Part shown: positions 7,607 to 14,403 of the stretch, one piece after another
How the letters are laid out: each line of letters opens with the position of its first letter
Position numbering within the stretch: position 1 is the stretch's first letter
From: an archaeon UBA55
GTDB lineage: Archaea > Undinarchaeota > Undinarchaeia > Undinarchaeales > Undinarchaeaceae
Assembly (NCBI GenBank): GCA_002495465.1
Contig: DAFN01000003.1
Coordinates: 14,712-30,565 of the forward strand
Length of the DNA stretch: 15,854 bases
Direction of reading: 5' to 3'
Position numbers and translations under genes: made by a program
The notes under the pieces: model-generated
Databases searched by the model: none
What the model saw: the letters and a program-made list of their open reading frames with translations, nothing else
Told to the model about the DNA's origin: nothing

Positions 7607-7643
7607 GGTGAAACCGTTTCACACGTTTTCATACGTTTTCACA
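7607..7643 (-). promoter_or_regulatory. Putative operator: three tandem decamers plus an inverted half-site
   Basis: On the minus strand three ten-base units follow each other exactly: TGTGAAAACG (7643-7634), TATGAAAACG (7633-7624) and TGTGAAACGG (7623-7614). The last overlaps a perfect inverted repeat, GTGAAAC-C-GTTTCAC (7608-7622). A period of ten bases puts all units on one helix face. The cluster sits just upstream of the TATA/BRE region, where archaeal activators usually bind. The same decamer recurs at the start of the neighbouring regulator gene (8620-8639), making that regulator the obvious candidate protein. Confidence 0.6.
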
Positions 7644-7674
7644 ACGATATTCCTAGCTAAACGCAATAAATTCT

Positions 7675-8628
7675 TCAATTCATCTTCTTAATTAGCTCAA
7701 GTATATTTGTTTTTCCGGATTTTCTCTTACTAAGTATGCCTCTTTCTACCAGCTCTGCAACGAGCCTGGAAACTTTTGATCTCGAGAAGCCCGTCATCTC
7801 ATCTACATCTTGCTGCTTCATCCTGCCACCCTGGCTCTCAACCAGCTCAACAATTCTTCTCTCATCATCCTGAAGTATATCGTAGGGTATCTCACTTTCT
7901 TTCTTTCTTATGATTTCAGCTCCCCATAAACTCGTTATCAGGAAAATTATGAGCCCTCCAGCTATTAATCCTACAAGGAAACTGCTTCTTCCACCTGTTT
8001 CAACTAAAGGGGATTGCGTGAGCTTTGTCTGCTCAACTCCTCCCAGCGAATCAAGCGTTTTCATAGCCTCATCAGACAGGTCTCCAACAACAACAATTCT
8101 CCTTGCTCCGAGCTTTTTTATTGCCTGCTCAGCCGCTCCGGATAATCCTCCCTGTTCAGTCAAAAGAACCGGGCTTCCATAGTCTATAGCTATCCTCGCT
8201 GCCGGCATAATAGCCCCTTCTATATCTCCAGCTGCAATAATCACAGTTTCGGACTCTTCCCATAAAGTCACGGCAAGTCTTGCCGCGGTTCCGTAGCGAT
8301 TCCAGTCCCAAATTCTAATAACACTATAATTCATTGCTATCAGACTGCGTTCAACACTTTCCGGAACTGCTTCTATCCCACCTATTATGACTGCTTCACT
8401 GTATCCCTGCTGGGCATAACCTAAAAGTTCGGACGCTATTGGCTGTGTAAATCCTTTTTTAGAAACCCCTATCAAAGGGATTCCCTCTTTACTTGTATAA
8501 GTCTGAGCCAGAAAGAAATCAACGGGATAGTCCTCGCCAGCTACCACAAGATCATAGGCTGATACTGTCTGAGCCATCAAAAGGGCTGAGAATAAAGCGA
8601 AAACAATAACTTTTACGGACGTTTTCAT
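7675..8628 (-). CDS. Membrane-anchored transcription regulator: CWB2-like ectodomain, one TM, cytoplasmic winged HTH
   Basis: A 317-residue one-component regulator by architecture. A signal peptide (1-24, ending TVSA) is followed by two repeats resembling cell-wall-binding repeat 2 (PF04122) at about 26-105 and 106-200. The second shows the hallmark NRYGTAARLA (110-119), then IIAAGD, GSPVLLTEQ (151-159), and KLGARRIVVVGD (172-183). A single membrane span lies at about 215-238, then a basic stop-transfer (RKKE) and a MarR/IclR-like winged helix-turn-helix (254-317) with recognition helix near GFSRSKVSRLV (280-290). The tail resembles membrane-associated regulators of COG2512. By family logic the ectodomain senses or binds the envelope and the HTH controls transcription. 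It sits between a GT4 gene and the six-gene glycan operon. Ten-base repeats overlap its start codon and also precede that operon, suggesting autoregulation and operon control. Confidence 0.82.
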   Translation of the reverse strand: MKTSVKVIVFALFSALLMAQTVSAYDLVVAGEDYPVDFFLAQTYTSKEGIPLIGVSKKGFTQPIASELLGYAQQGYSEAVIIGGIEAVPESVERSLIAMNYSVIRIWDWNRYGTAARLAVTLWEESETVIIAAGDIEGAIMPAARIAIDYGSPVLLTEQGGLSGAAEQAIKKLGARRIVVVGDLSDEAMKTLDSLGGVEQTKLTQSPLVETGGRSSFLVGLIAGGLIIFLITSLWGAEIIRKKESEIPYDILQDDERRIVELVESQGGRMKQQDVDEMTGFSRSKVSRLVAELVERGILSKRKSGKTNILELIKKMN

Positions 8629-8639
8629 ACGATTTCATA
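8620..8639 (-). promoter_or_regulatory. Putative autoregulatory operator over the regulator's start codon
   Basis: Two adjacent ten-base units on the minus strand, TATGAAATCG (8639-8630) and TATGAAAACG (8629-8620), match the units before the glycan operon. They lie downstream of the TATA box (8649-8658) and cover the predicted transcription start and ATG, where a bound protein would block initiation. Part of the second unit is also the coding start (Met-Lys-Thr), so one copy alone would mean little; the adjacent, non-coding copy in the same ten-base phase is the stronger sign. Confidence 0.5.
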
Positions 8640-8648
8640 GATTAAAGT

Positions 8649-8658
8649 CTTATTTATG
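8649..8658 (-). promoter_or_regulatory. TATA box of the regulator gene, overlapping the GT4 stop codon
   Basis: The minus strand reads CATAAATAAG, centred 25 nt before the ATG at 8628. It contains the TAA stop (8652-8650) of the upstream GT4 gene. The regulator could therefore be made both from this leaderless promoter and by read-through from the GT4 gene. Confidence 0.5.
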
Positions 8659-9603
8659 CTCTCTGCCTTTCAGGGCTCTCTGCATTGCATCTGCCATTTG
8701 TCCAGGAAGTTCCGGTTCAACAAGTATGCAGTTTCTTCCCTTTGCAACTTCAGGCAGCCCTCCAACGTTTGTTGCGACCGCGGGCAGTCCACAACTGAGA
8801 GCTTCATCGAGAGCTCGCCCGTATCCTTCAGACCTTGAGGGCATTACAAAAAGCTTAGACTCATTAAGATATCTTGGAAGGTGGTCATGTGGCATCTCTC
8901 CTACAAAATGAACTTTTTCGGATATTCTAAGTTCTTCAGACAGGTTCTTCAGAAGTTTAAGGTAGTGGGGGTCTGCGATTCTTCCGACTATTTTCAGGCT
9001 GAAGTTCGTGTTCTTTCTTGAGAACTCTGCAAAGGCCGTTAGTAATGTATCAATTCCCTTAATATGATGCACCGAGCCAACAAAAATTACTTGATTTTTC
9101 CTTTTCACCTTTTTGCCGGAAAAAGCCTTTCCAATTTTCCTGTGCACAAGTTCTATTTTGCTCTCAGGAACCCCTCCTGTCAAAAGCGAGTCCTTTACAC
9201 TTTCGCTGACAGCATATACAGTGTCCGCTCCCTGCAAAGCTTTTCGTGTAAAATAACTATGAGGATTTCGCTTCAGATTTATAAGAGCATCAGTCCCGTG
9301 GCAGGTTACTGTATATGGTATATCAAATAAACTTTTTGCGATTCTCGCAACATAACCAAAAGTCGTTGCAAAATGTGCAGATATGCTGTCAATCTGCCGT
9401 CTTCTCCGCATTATGTGATAGATGAGAGCCGGTCCATTAATTACAAAACGACTTCTCCGTATAAGGATTCTGTCGTCGAGATCAACAGGAATCATACTCG
9501 TCCCAATTAGAAAGCCATCTCTGCCAAGTTCCTCAAATTCTTCTCTTACAACGAGTTCAGTTCCGGCGTATGGCGGAGGATATGGTCCAAGCACAGCTTT
9601 CAT
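8650..9603 (-). CDS. GT4-family (GT-B fold) glycosyltransferase
   Basis: A 317-residue retaining glycosyltransferase of family GT4, predicted to extend a glycan in the cytoplasm from a nucleotide-sugar donor. The N-terminal half has the glycine-containing entry GPYPPPYAGTE (6-16) and CHGTD (101-105). The C-terminal donor-binding half has FVGSVHHIKGID (174-185), FVGEMPHDHLPRY (233-245) and the SEGYGRALDEALSCGLP segment (258-274), whose Glu259 and Glu267 form the E-x7-E motif. The length is a little short for the family (350-400 residues) but nothing appears missing. The gene ends 21 nt before the regulator gene and may be co-transcribed with it. Its promoter region is shared with the divergent serine kinase gene. 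The sugar donor is unknown. Confidence 0.87.
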   Translation of the reverse strand: MKAVLGPYPPPYAGTELVVREEFEELGRDGFLIGTSMIPVDLDDRILIRRSRFVINGPALIYHIMRRRRQIDSISAHFATTFGYVARIAKSLFDIPYTVTCHGTDALINLKRNPHSYFTRKALQGADTVYAVSESVKDSLLTGGVPESKIELVHRKIGKAFSGKKVKRKNQVIFVGSVHHIKGIDTLLTAFAEFSRKNTNFSLKIVGRIADPHYLKLLKNLSEELRISEKVHFVGEMPHDHLPRYLNESKLFVMPSRSEGYGRALDEALSCGLPAVATNVGGLPEVAKGRNCILVEPELPGQMADAMQRALKGREHK

Positions 9604-9628
9604 CTTAGATAAACCTTTAATATTAGTT

Positions 9629-9639
9629 CTTATATCTAT
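9629..9639. promoter_or_regulatory. AT-rich TATA-like element between divergent GT4 and serine kinase genes
   Basis: CTTATATCTAT lies 30 nt (centre) before the GT4 ATG at 9603 and 33 nt before the kinase ATG at 9667. It is the best TATA-like sequence in the 63-nt gap and could serve either direction with leaders of a few bases. It fits less well than the other TATA boxes in the window. Confidence 0.35.
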
Positions 9640-9666
9640 TTCCTTGGTATTGTTAGATATTCACTT

Positions 9667-10404
9667 ATGGAAATTTTAGAGAGAAGCGGCGATACAATTA
9701 TTGCCCTGTTAAATATAAAGGACCTGAAGGACCACGAGCAGATAAACGAGAGTTATCTTGCCGAGCTAACCCGGAAAATAAAGGAAGATAAAGAGCTTAA
9801 GGTCCCTATAGTTGTTGACAAGCATTCACATGTTGTTTTGGACGGCCATCATCGTTTTTACGCCCTCCAAAACTTGGGATGCAAGCGAATACCGGCTTTT
9901 GTCGTTGATTACTACAACCCTGACATAAAACTAAATTGCTGGAATCACTTCGTCAAGACAGAAGAAGAGCGCGAGGCTGTATTCGATTGCCTGAAAGAGC
10001 ATAATTTTTTGACTAGCACTGTAGAGAATGAGGATGTCATAAAAACTCTTCTAGCATCCGGGCAGGCAATTCTCGGAATCGCAGCAAGAAACGGCGGGAA
10101 CAATTTTTTTATTGTACAATCTAAGGATAAAAATCAAACATTCGAGGACGCTTTGCAATGTATAAAAACGGGTCTCTCAAAAGAGCTCGACTACATTCCA
10201 GATGCCATTTCTATGGAAGAGGCAATGCGCGAACAGAAGGCATCCTTGGTCATGATAATTCCTAGTGTGGAAAAGAGTGATGTTGTTAAAAAAGCAGTTG
10301 CAGGTCATCCCTACCCTCCAAAAACAACTCGTCACAGCCTTTCAAAACATAGTGAATATCCAATCCCACTCAGAAATCTTATGCCCAAAGAACGAAAGGA
10401 CTAG
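9667..10404 (+). CDS. serK: ADP-dependent free serine kinase homologue (SerK, ParB-like fold)
   Basis: A 245-residue protein with a ParB/sulfiredoxin-like N-terminal domain. It matches, from memory, Thermococcus kodakarensis SerK, which makes O-phospho-L-serine and AMP from serine and ADP for cysteine synthesis. Key residues are kept: KDHEQ (21-25) puts Glu24 at the SerK Glu30 position, and the DGHHR motif (59-63) puts Asp59 at Asp69. It is followed by LGCKRIPAFVVDYY, and the C-terminal PPKTTRH (217-223) corresponds to the SPKTTRH segment of SerK. The family also includes SbnI-type kinases. The lack of a HTH and of CTPase-type ParB extensions argues against a chromosome-segregation role. Its stop codon overlaps the AMP phosphorylase stop by four bases (CTAG), head-on. 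AMP is a product of this enzyme and the substrate of the neighbour's. Confidence 0.8.
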   Translation: MEILERSGDTIIALLNIKDLKDHEQINESYLAELTRKIKEDKELKVPIVVDKHSHVVLDGHHRFYALQNLGCKRIPAFVVDYYNPDIKLNCWNHFVKTEEEREAVFDCLKEHNFLTSTVENEDVIKTLLASGQAILGIAARNGGNNFFIVQSKDKNQTFEDALQCIKTGLSKELDYIPDAISMEEAMREQKASLVMIIPSVEKSDVVKKAVAGHPYPPKTTRHSLSKHSEYPIPLRNLMPKERKD

Positions 10405-11927
10405 TGCCTTCCGAGGAATGTTGGCGGTATATCTTCTAATAACATCCCTTCAACCAAAACAGGCTTAGTCTTAAGTGCCAGCGCTTCAGCTTCCTTCAAC
10501 TTAAATTCTTGCTCGGCATAAATTGTGTAAAGAGCACCTCCTTTCTTTACACGTGTTCCTCCCTTCGCGTGCAGGAGAACACCAGCTCCCTTATCGTGCG
10601 GAGCTCCTGCAGTTTTTGCTACTTGACCTATAGCCTTGTTATTTATTTTTGTCACATAGCCTGCTCTTCCTGAAATTATTACCTTCTTCTTCTTTCCTAG
10701 AATCTTTTCAATATCCTCAACAGTAACATTGGGATTTCCCCCCTGTGCCTTAATAATTTCTCTGAATTTTTTCAGGGCTTCCCCGTTCTCAAGAATTTCC
10801 AGAGCCTTTTCAGCTCCCTTAGCTTTCCCGGCTACTCCTCCAGCTTCCAAAATTATACCTGCTATTGCTGTTGCCTTCTCAATAACTGAAGGAGTTCCAT
10901 TTCCTTCTAGTGTGTTCAGAGCCTCCCTCGCCTCAAGCGCCGGTCCCATAGAATCGCCTATCGGCTGGGCTCCGTAAGTTACTGCGCATTCAACCGTCAT
11001 ATCAAGGCGCCTTCCAATCTCAATAAGATCGCGGGCAAGGTCCCTTGCCTCTTGTTTATTCCGTATTTTCGCACCTTCGCCTGTCGGCATATCTATAACA
11101 ACAAAATTGGAGCCTACAGACTTCTTCTTGCTCATTATTGAAGCCAAAAGCAGTGGCCTCGGATCTAGCGAAAGCGGGTGCTCAACTTTAATAAGCGCGT
11201 CATCCGCAGGGCTCAGGTCAACAGCGCCGCCCCAGACCATACAGGCATTTGTCTTGTTTACTATTTTCTTTATTGCGTTTATGCCGTGTTCGACAGGAGC
11301 GAAGACTTCCATCCTGTCAGCAGTACCAGCCGGCGAAGTTATTGAACGGCTGCTCGTCTTCGGTATAAGGAGCCCAGCCGCCGCGACTATTGGAACTACA
11401 ATAAGAGTTGTCTTGTCCCCCGGAACTCCGCCCAGGCTGTGTTTATCAAAAGTTTCCGCTTCGAAATTTATGGTCTTCCCTGCCGCTACCATCTCCTTCG
11501 TCAGGTGCTCAGCTTCATCCAAATCCATCCCCACTGCTTGAAGCCCTGCAACAAAGGCACTCATCTCAACAAGCGTTATTCTCTTTGAAACAATATCTCT
11601 GACTATGGATGCAATCTCTTCTTGGCTGAGCTTTCCTCCGTCGAGCTTTTTCTTTATAGCTCCAAGGCTTTCCGGTTTTCCGACGCGTTCATAATCAATT
11701 TTATGCCCGTTTCGAACGCATATTTTCTTCGCTATCTCTGTAAAAATCCCTATTTCACCTTCTCCTATAAGCGATTCAGAGGTATTAACAATGGCAACGA
11801 CGCTTCCACACTTTCCCTTGACACGTATTCTATCGTGAGGATTTAGTCCGAACTCAAGAGCATCGTTATGGTTGAGAACAACCTCAACGGCCCCGAAGTC
11901 TATGTCTATTGTCTTTACTTTGAGCAT
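10401..11927 (-). CDS. deoA: AMP phosphorylase (archaeal type, thymidine phosphorylase superfamily)
   Basis: A 508-residue cytoplasmic enzyme that splits NMPs, mainly AMP, with phosphate to give adenine and ribose-1,5-bisphosphate, the entry to the archaeal AMP-to-RuBisCO (type III) route. The length matches Thermococcus AMP phosphorylase (about 503). The extra archaeal N-terminal domain (1-84), absent from bacterial thymidine phosphorylase, is present. Then come the helical domain with GGKLSQEEI (97-105), the phosphate-binding KHSLGGVPGDKTT (162-174) and SSRSITSPAGTADRME (192-207), and a C-terminal PYNP-type domain. The ATG at 11927 has a TATA box 26 nt upstream. It converges on serK with a 4-base stop overlap. 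Ribose-1,5-bisphosphate isomerase and RuBisCO genes are not in this window. Confidence 0.92.
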   Translation of the reverse strand: MLKVKTIDIDFGAVEVVLNHNDALEFGLNPHDRIRVKGKCGSVVAIVNTSESLIGEGEIGIFTEIAKKICVRNGHKIDYERVGKPESLGAIKKKLDGGKLSQEEIASIVRDIVSKRITLVEMSAFVAGLQAVGMDLDEAEHLTKEMVAAGKTINFEAETFDKHSLGGVPGDKTTLIVVPIVAAAGLLIPKTSSRSITSPAGTADRMEVFAPVEHGINAIKKIVNKTNACMVWGGAVDLSPADDALIKVEHPLSLDPRPLLLASIMSKKKSVGSNFVVIDMPTGEGAKIRNKQEARDLARDLIEIGRRLDMTVECAVTYGAQPIGDSMGPALEAREALNTLEGNGTPSVIEKATAIAGIILEAGGVAGKAKGAEKALEILENGEALKKFREIIKAQGGNPNVTVEDIEKILGKKKKVIISGRAGYVTKINNKAIGQVAKTAGAPHDKGAGVLLHAKGGTRVKKGGALYTIYAEQEFKLKEAEALALKTKPVLVEGMLLEDIPPTFLGRH

Positions 11928-11948
11928 AGTTACAAAATGTATTCTGCT

Positions 11949-11959
11949 ATTATATATTT
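11949..11959 (-). promoter_or_regulatory. TATA box of AMP phosphorylase gene (leaderless)
   Basis: The minus strand reads AAATATATAAT, centred 26-27 nt before the ATG at 11927, within the 61-nt gap after the repeat-protein gene. The spacing predicts a leaderless transcript independent of the upstream three-gene set. Confidence 0.6.
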
Positions 11960-11988
11960 GACCTATCTATTGCACTAGTTATTGTTCT

Positions 11989-14403
11989 TTAAGGGAAACT
12001 CCCGCCACCTGTCGGTAGAGGGCATCCTGTCGGAGTTTGTGCGTATTCATTCGGACACTGGTCAACATCATCAAACACCCCATCACCGTCACTATCTATT
12101 TGATATGCAGCACAACCATTACTATCAACTGATGAGCCTGTTATTGTGTTTGGACAGTCATCTTGGTCATCATTCACCCCATCGCCATCACTGTCTGAAC
12201 TTCCTCCTCCACCACCTCCGGGTGTAGTTACTGGGCATCCATCTGTATCGACTACAGTTCCCGTCGATGTATTTGGACAGTCATCATTCTGGTCATTTAC
12301 TCCGTCGTTGTCTGAGTCTGTCCAAGGGTCACAGGCGTCACCAATATCATCGCCGTCTGCATCAGCCTGATCACCATTCGCAATATTCGGACAGTTATCA
12401 ACATCATCATTCACACCATCTCCGTCAGTATCCCTTTCAGAAGCGCAGCATCCAAGGAAGCTTCCACTCTGAGCCGGATTGCAGCCGGAAGGAGAGTTCG
12501 GACACTGGTCAAGATCATCAAATATACCGTCTCCGTCGCTGTCTCTCTGGTAGGCAGCACAGCCATTACTATCAACTGAGGAGCCTGCTATTGTGTTCGG
12601 ACAGTCATCGTCCCCGTCATTTATTCCGTCATTATCATCATCATTGTCTTCTGTGGAATCTCTGCATCCATCGCCATCTTTGTCATTCCAGCCACCAGAC
12701 CATCCAGTTTCTCCTCTTGGACAGTCGTCTATAGCATCCGGAATTCCGTCACCATCATCATCCAGGTCCTCAGAGTCCTTACATCCATCATTGTCGTGGT
12801 CTGGACCTGAAGAACTTCCATCTGGACACTGGTCAACATCATCATTCATTCCATCTCCGTCTGTATCACGCTGAGATGGGCTACATCCGCAGCTGAGTGG
12901 GTTGCTCGCGCACCAGGTGAGCCCAGCTGCACCATTTGTATTGGAGCAGTCATCTATAATATTCGGAACTCCGTCATCATCATCATCATTTAATTCGGCA
13001 AGCGCACATCCAAATATTTGGGAAAGAGCACCATTTACTTCTATAATATCATTAACATACTGCGCAGGTGTTTTTGGACACATATCATCTTCGTCGGCAA
13101 CTCCATCGTTGTCATCGTCAGTGTCACAGGCATCTCCTTGGCCGTCATTGTCGTGGTTATCTTGGTTCGCGTTTGCAATTTCCGGACAATTATCATCATC
13201 ATTTGCTATTCCGTCTCCGTCATTATCTGTGAGTCCGTCACAGGCGTCACCAATACCGTCATTATCTGCATCAGCCTGATCACTATTCGCATTATTCTGA
13301 CAGTTATCCTGACCGTTGTTCACTCCATCGCCGTCTTTATCATCATCACAGGCGTCTCCAATATTATCTCCGTCCATATCTGCCTGATTTTCGTTATACT
13401 CATTCGGACAGTTGTCATTACTGTCAGATGTCCCGTCATTATCACTATCTCCACATCCATCGTCGGCGACATTAGTTCCTTCTGCAGTTCCAGAACAGTC
13501 GTCGTCCCCGTCATTTACTCCGTCACCGTCATCATCATCATCACAGGCGTCTCCAAGACCGTCCCCATCTGTATCTGTCTGTGCTCTGTTTGAAACTTCC
13601 GGACAGTTGTCATCACTGTCAGAAAACCCATCTCCGTCACTATCCGTACAACCATCTGCCGTCACAGTTTCTCCTAAGGTAGTGTAGTCGCACTGGTCAG
13701 GCGTATTAAGAACTCCATCATTGTCAATATCTGGGTCGCAGGCGTCACCAATACCATCTCCGTCAAAATCATTCTGATCTAGATTGTAATTAGACGGACA
13801 ATTATCGTCTTGCCAATATATTCCGTCGTTATCTCCATCAGGGTCACAGTAATTCATTGGATTTCTTACAACAATTGTCATTGATTCAGACGTTTCCACT
13901 GTAACGCCGGTTCTCTGAATCTCCAATGACGAAGGCTCCTGCTCCCGATCGAATAATACAATTATTTCAACAGAGTCTGTTAGTTCCCTAAGAAAAATGT
14001 CTGAAGCCCACGGAACTCCGTAAAGGACAGCACCAAATTTACTATTGTATTCTGTTATAAAGCCATTCACAGTATCTTTCATAGCTGGCTTGTTGTAGTC
14101 AAGCCGCGTGAAAAGCTCACTTATCGTGTAAATATCCCTCGCTGGGTCGCAACTCTCTCCAAGTTCGTAGAGTGTGTAACTCCTAATAGATTCTCTTACA
14201 AGATTGTCATAAAATACAACCTTCCCCTCAAGCTCCTGCATCCCGCCGATTATAACTTCCTTGACGATTCCCTTTGCTTCTATACCGGCTGCATTCTTCT
14301 TCGCCATATATGTAACAGTCACCTCGGCGCTCAGAAGCAGAGCTATAAGGAAGAACTGAAGGAATATCAGCTGAGCTTTTCGGTTTTTCAGAAGACTTAT
14401 CAT
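11989..14403 (-). CDS. N-terminally membrane-anchored surface protein with about 17 thrombospondin type 3 repeats
   Basis: An 804-residue protein. A short basic N-terminus (KNRKA, 6-10) precedes one hydrophobic helix (11-30), then a 155-residue ectodomain to about 186. From 187 almost to the C-terminus it consists of thrombospondin type 3 repeats: about 17 cores of the D-x-D-x-DG-x2-D-x2-D-x-C type, with paired cysteines, binding calcium through the Asp side chains. A GGGGGG linker lies before the last two repeats. No C-terminal anchor is seen, so the repeats should project outward from the N-terminal anchor. The start at 14403 gives an ATGA overlap with the upstream stop and is preferred over 14427; GGAGGTG (14423-14417) lies 13 nt before it. 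KA followed by a hydrophobic helix recalls a class III (prepilin) signal. Calcium-stabilised stalk or adhesin is inferred. Confidence 0.8.
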   Translation of the reverse strand: MISLLKNRKAQLIFLQFFLIALLLSAEVTVTYMAKKNAAGIEAKGIVKEVIIGGMQELEGKVVFYDNLVRESIRSYTLYELGESCDPARDIYTISELFTRLDYNKPAMKDTVNGFITEYNSKFGAVLYGVPWASDIFLRELTDSVEIIVLFDREQEPSSLEIQRTGVTVETSESMTIVVRNPMNYCDPDGDNDGIYWQDDNCPSNYNLDQNDFDGDGIGDACDPDIDNDGVLNTPDQCDYTTLGETVTADGCTDSDGDGFSDSDDNCPEVSNRAQTDTDGDGLGDACDDDDDGDGVNDGDDDCSGTAEGTNVADDGCGDSDNDGTSDSNDNCPNEYNENQADMDGDNIGDACDDDKDGDGVNNGQDNCQNNANSDQADADNDGIGDACDGLTDNDGDGIANDDDNCPEIANANQDNHDNDGQGDACDTDDDNDGVADEDDMCPKTPAQYVNDIIEVNGALSQIFGCALAELNDDDDDGVPNIIDDCSNTNGAAGLTWCASNPLSCGCSPSQRDTDGDGMNDDVDQCPDGSSSGPDHDNDGCKDSEDLDDDGDGIPDAIDDCPRGETGWSGGWNDKDGDGCRDSTEDNDDDNDGINDGDDDCPNTIAGSSVDSNGCAAYQRDSDGDGIFDDLDQCPNSPSGCNPAQSGSFLGCCASERDTDGDGVNDDVDNCPNIANGDQADADGDDIGDACDPWTDSDNDGVNDQNDDCPNTSTGTVVDTDGCPVTTPGGGGGGSSDSDGDGVNDDQDDCPNTITGSSVDSNGCAAYQIDSDGDGVFDDVDQCPNEYAQTPTGCPLPTGGGSFP
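12051..12162 (-). repeat. Intragenic duplication, copy near the 3' end
   Basis: This segment matches 12498-12609 at a constant offset of 447 bases (149 codons). The best-kept core, 12107-12162 against 12554-12609, is 52 of 56 identical by eye. It encodes the SSVDSNGCAAYQ-containing repeat region in both copies and marks a recent expansion of the calcium-binding array. Confidence 0.75.
12498..12609 (-). repeat. Intragenic duplication, inner copy
   Basis: This is the partner of 12051-12162, in the same orientation and frame, 447 bases away. The outer half has diverged more than the core, so either the duplicated block had an older history or conversion acted on the core only. Confidence 0.75.

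Noticed and set aside
8056..8065. Third occurrence of the operator decamer (CGTTTTCATA on the plus strand)
   Set aside because: It is a single copy inside the regulator coding sequence, explained by codons for Met-Lys-Thr, with no neighbouring unit or promoter.
9667..10404. ParB-like domain read as a plasmid or chromosome partition protein or nuclease
   Set aside because: There is no ParA neighbour, no HTH and no parS-like repeat; the DGHHR, HEQ and PKTTRH segments fit SerK better.
12267..13687. Several plus-strand open frames rich in Ser, His, Ile or Pro opposite the repeat gene
   Set aside because: They are shadows of the repetitive Asp codons (GAC/GAT read antisense as GTC/ATC and shifted frames), with no promoter and no family resemblance.
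12000..13870. Regularly spaced repeats that could suggest a CRISPR array or satellite
   Set aside because: The repeats are imperfect, codon-phased and encode Asp-rich thrombospondin type 3 units in one open frame; there are no identical repeats with unique spacers.
11989..14403. Strong acidity of the repeat protein taken as a sign of a halophile
   Set aside because: The acidity comes from calcium-binding Asp residues. Neighbouring enzymes are rich in Lys and not unusually acidic.
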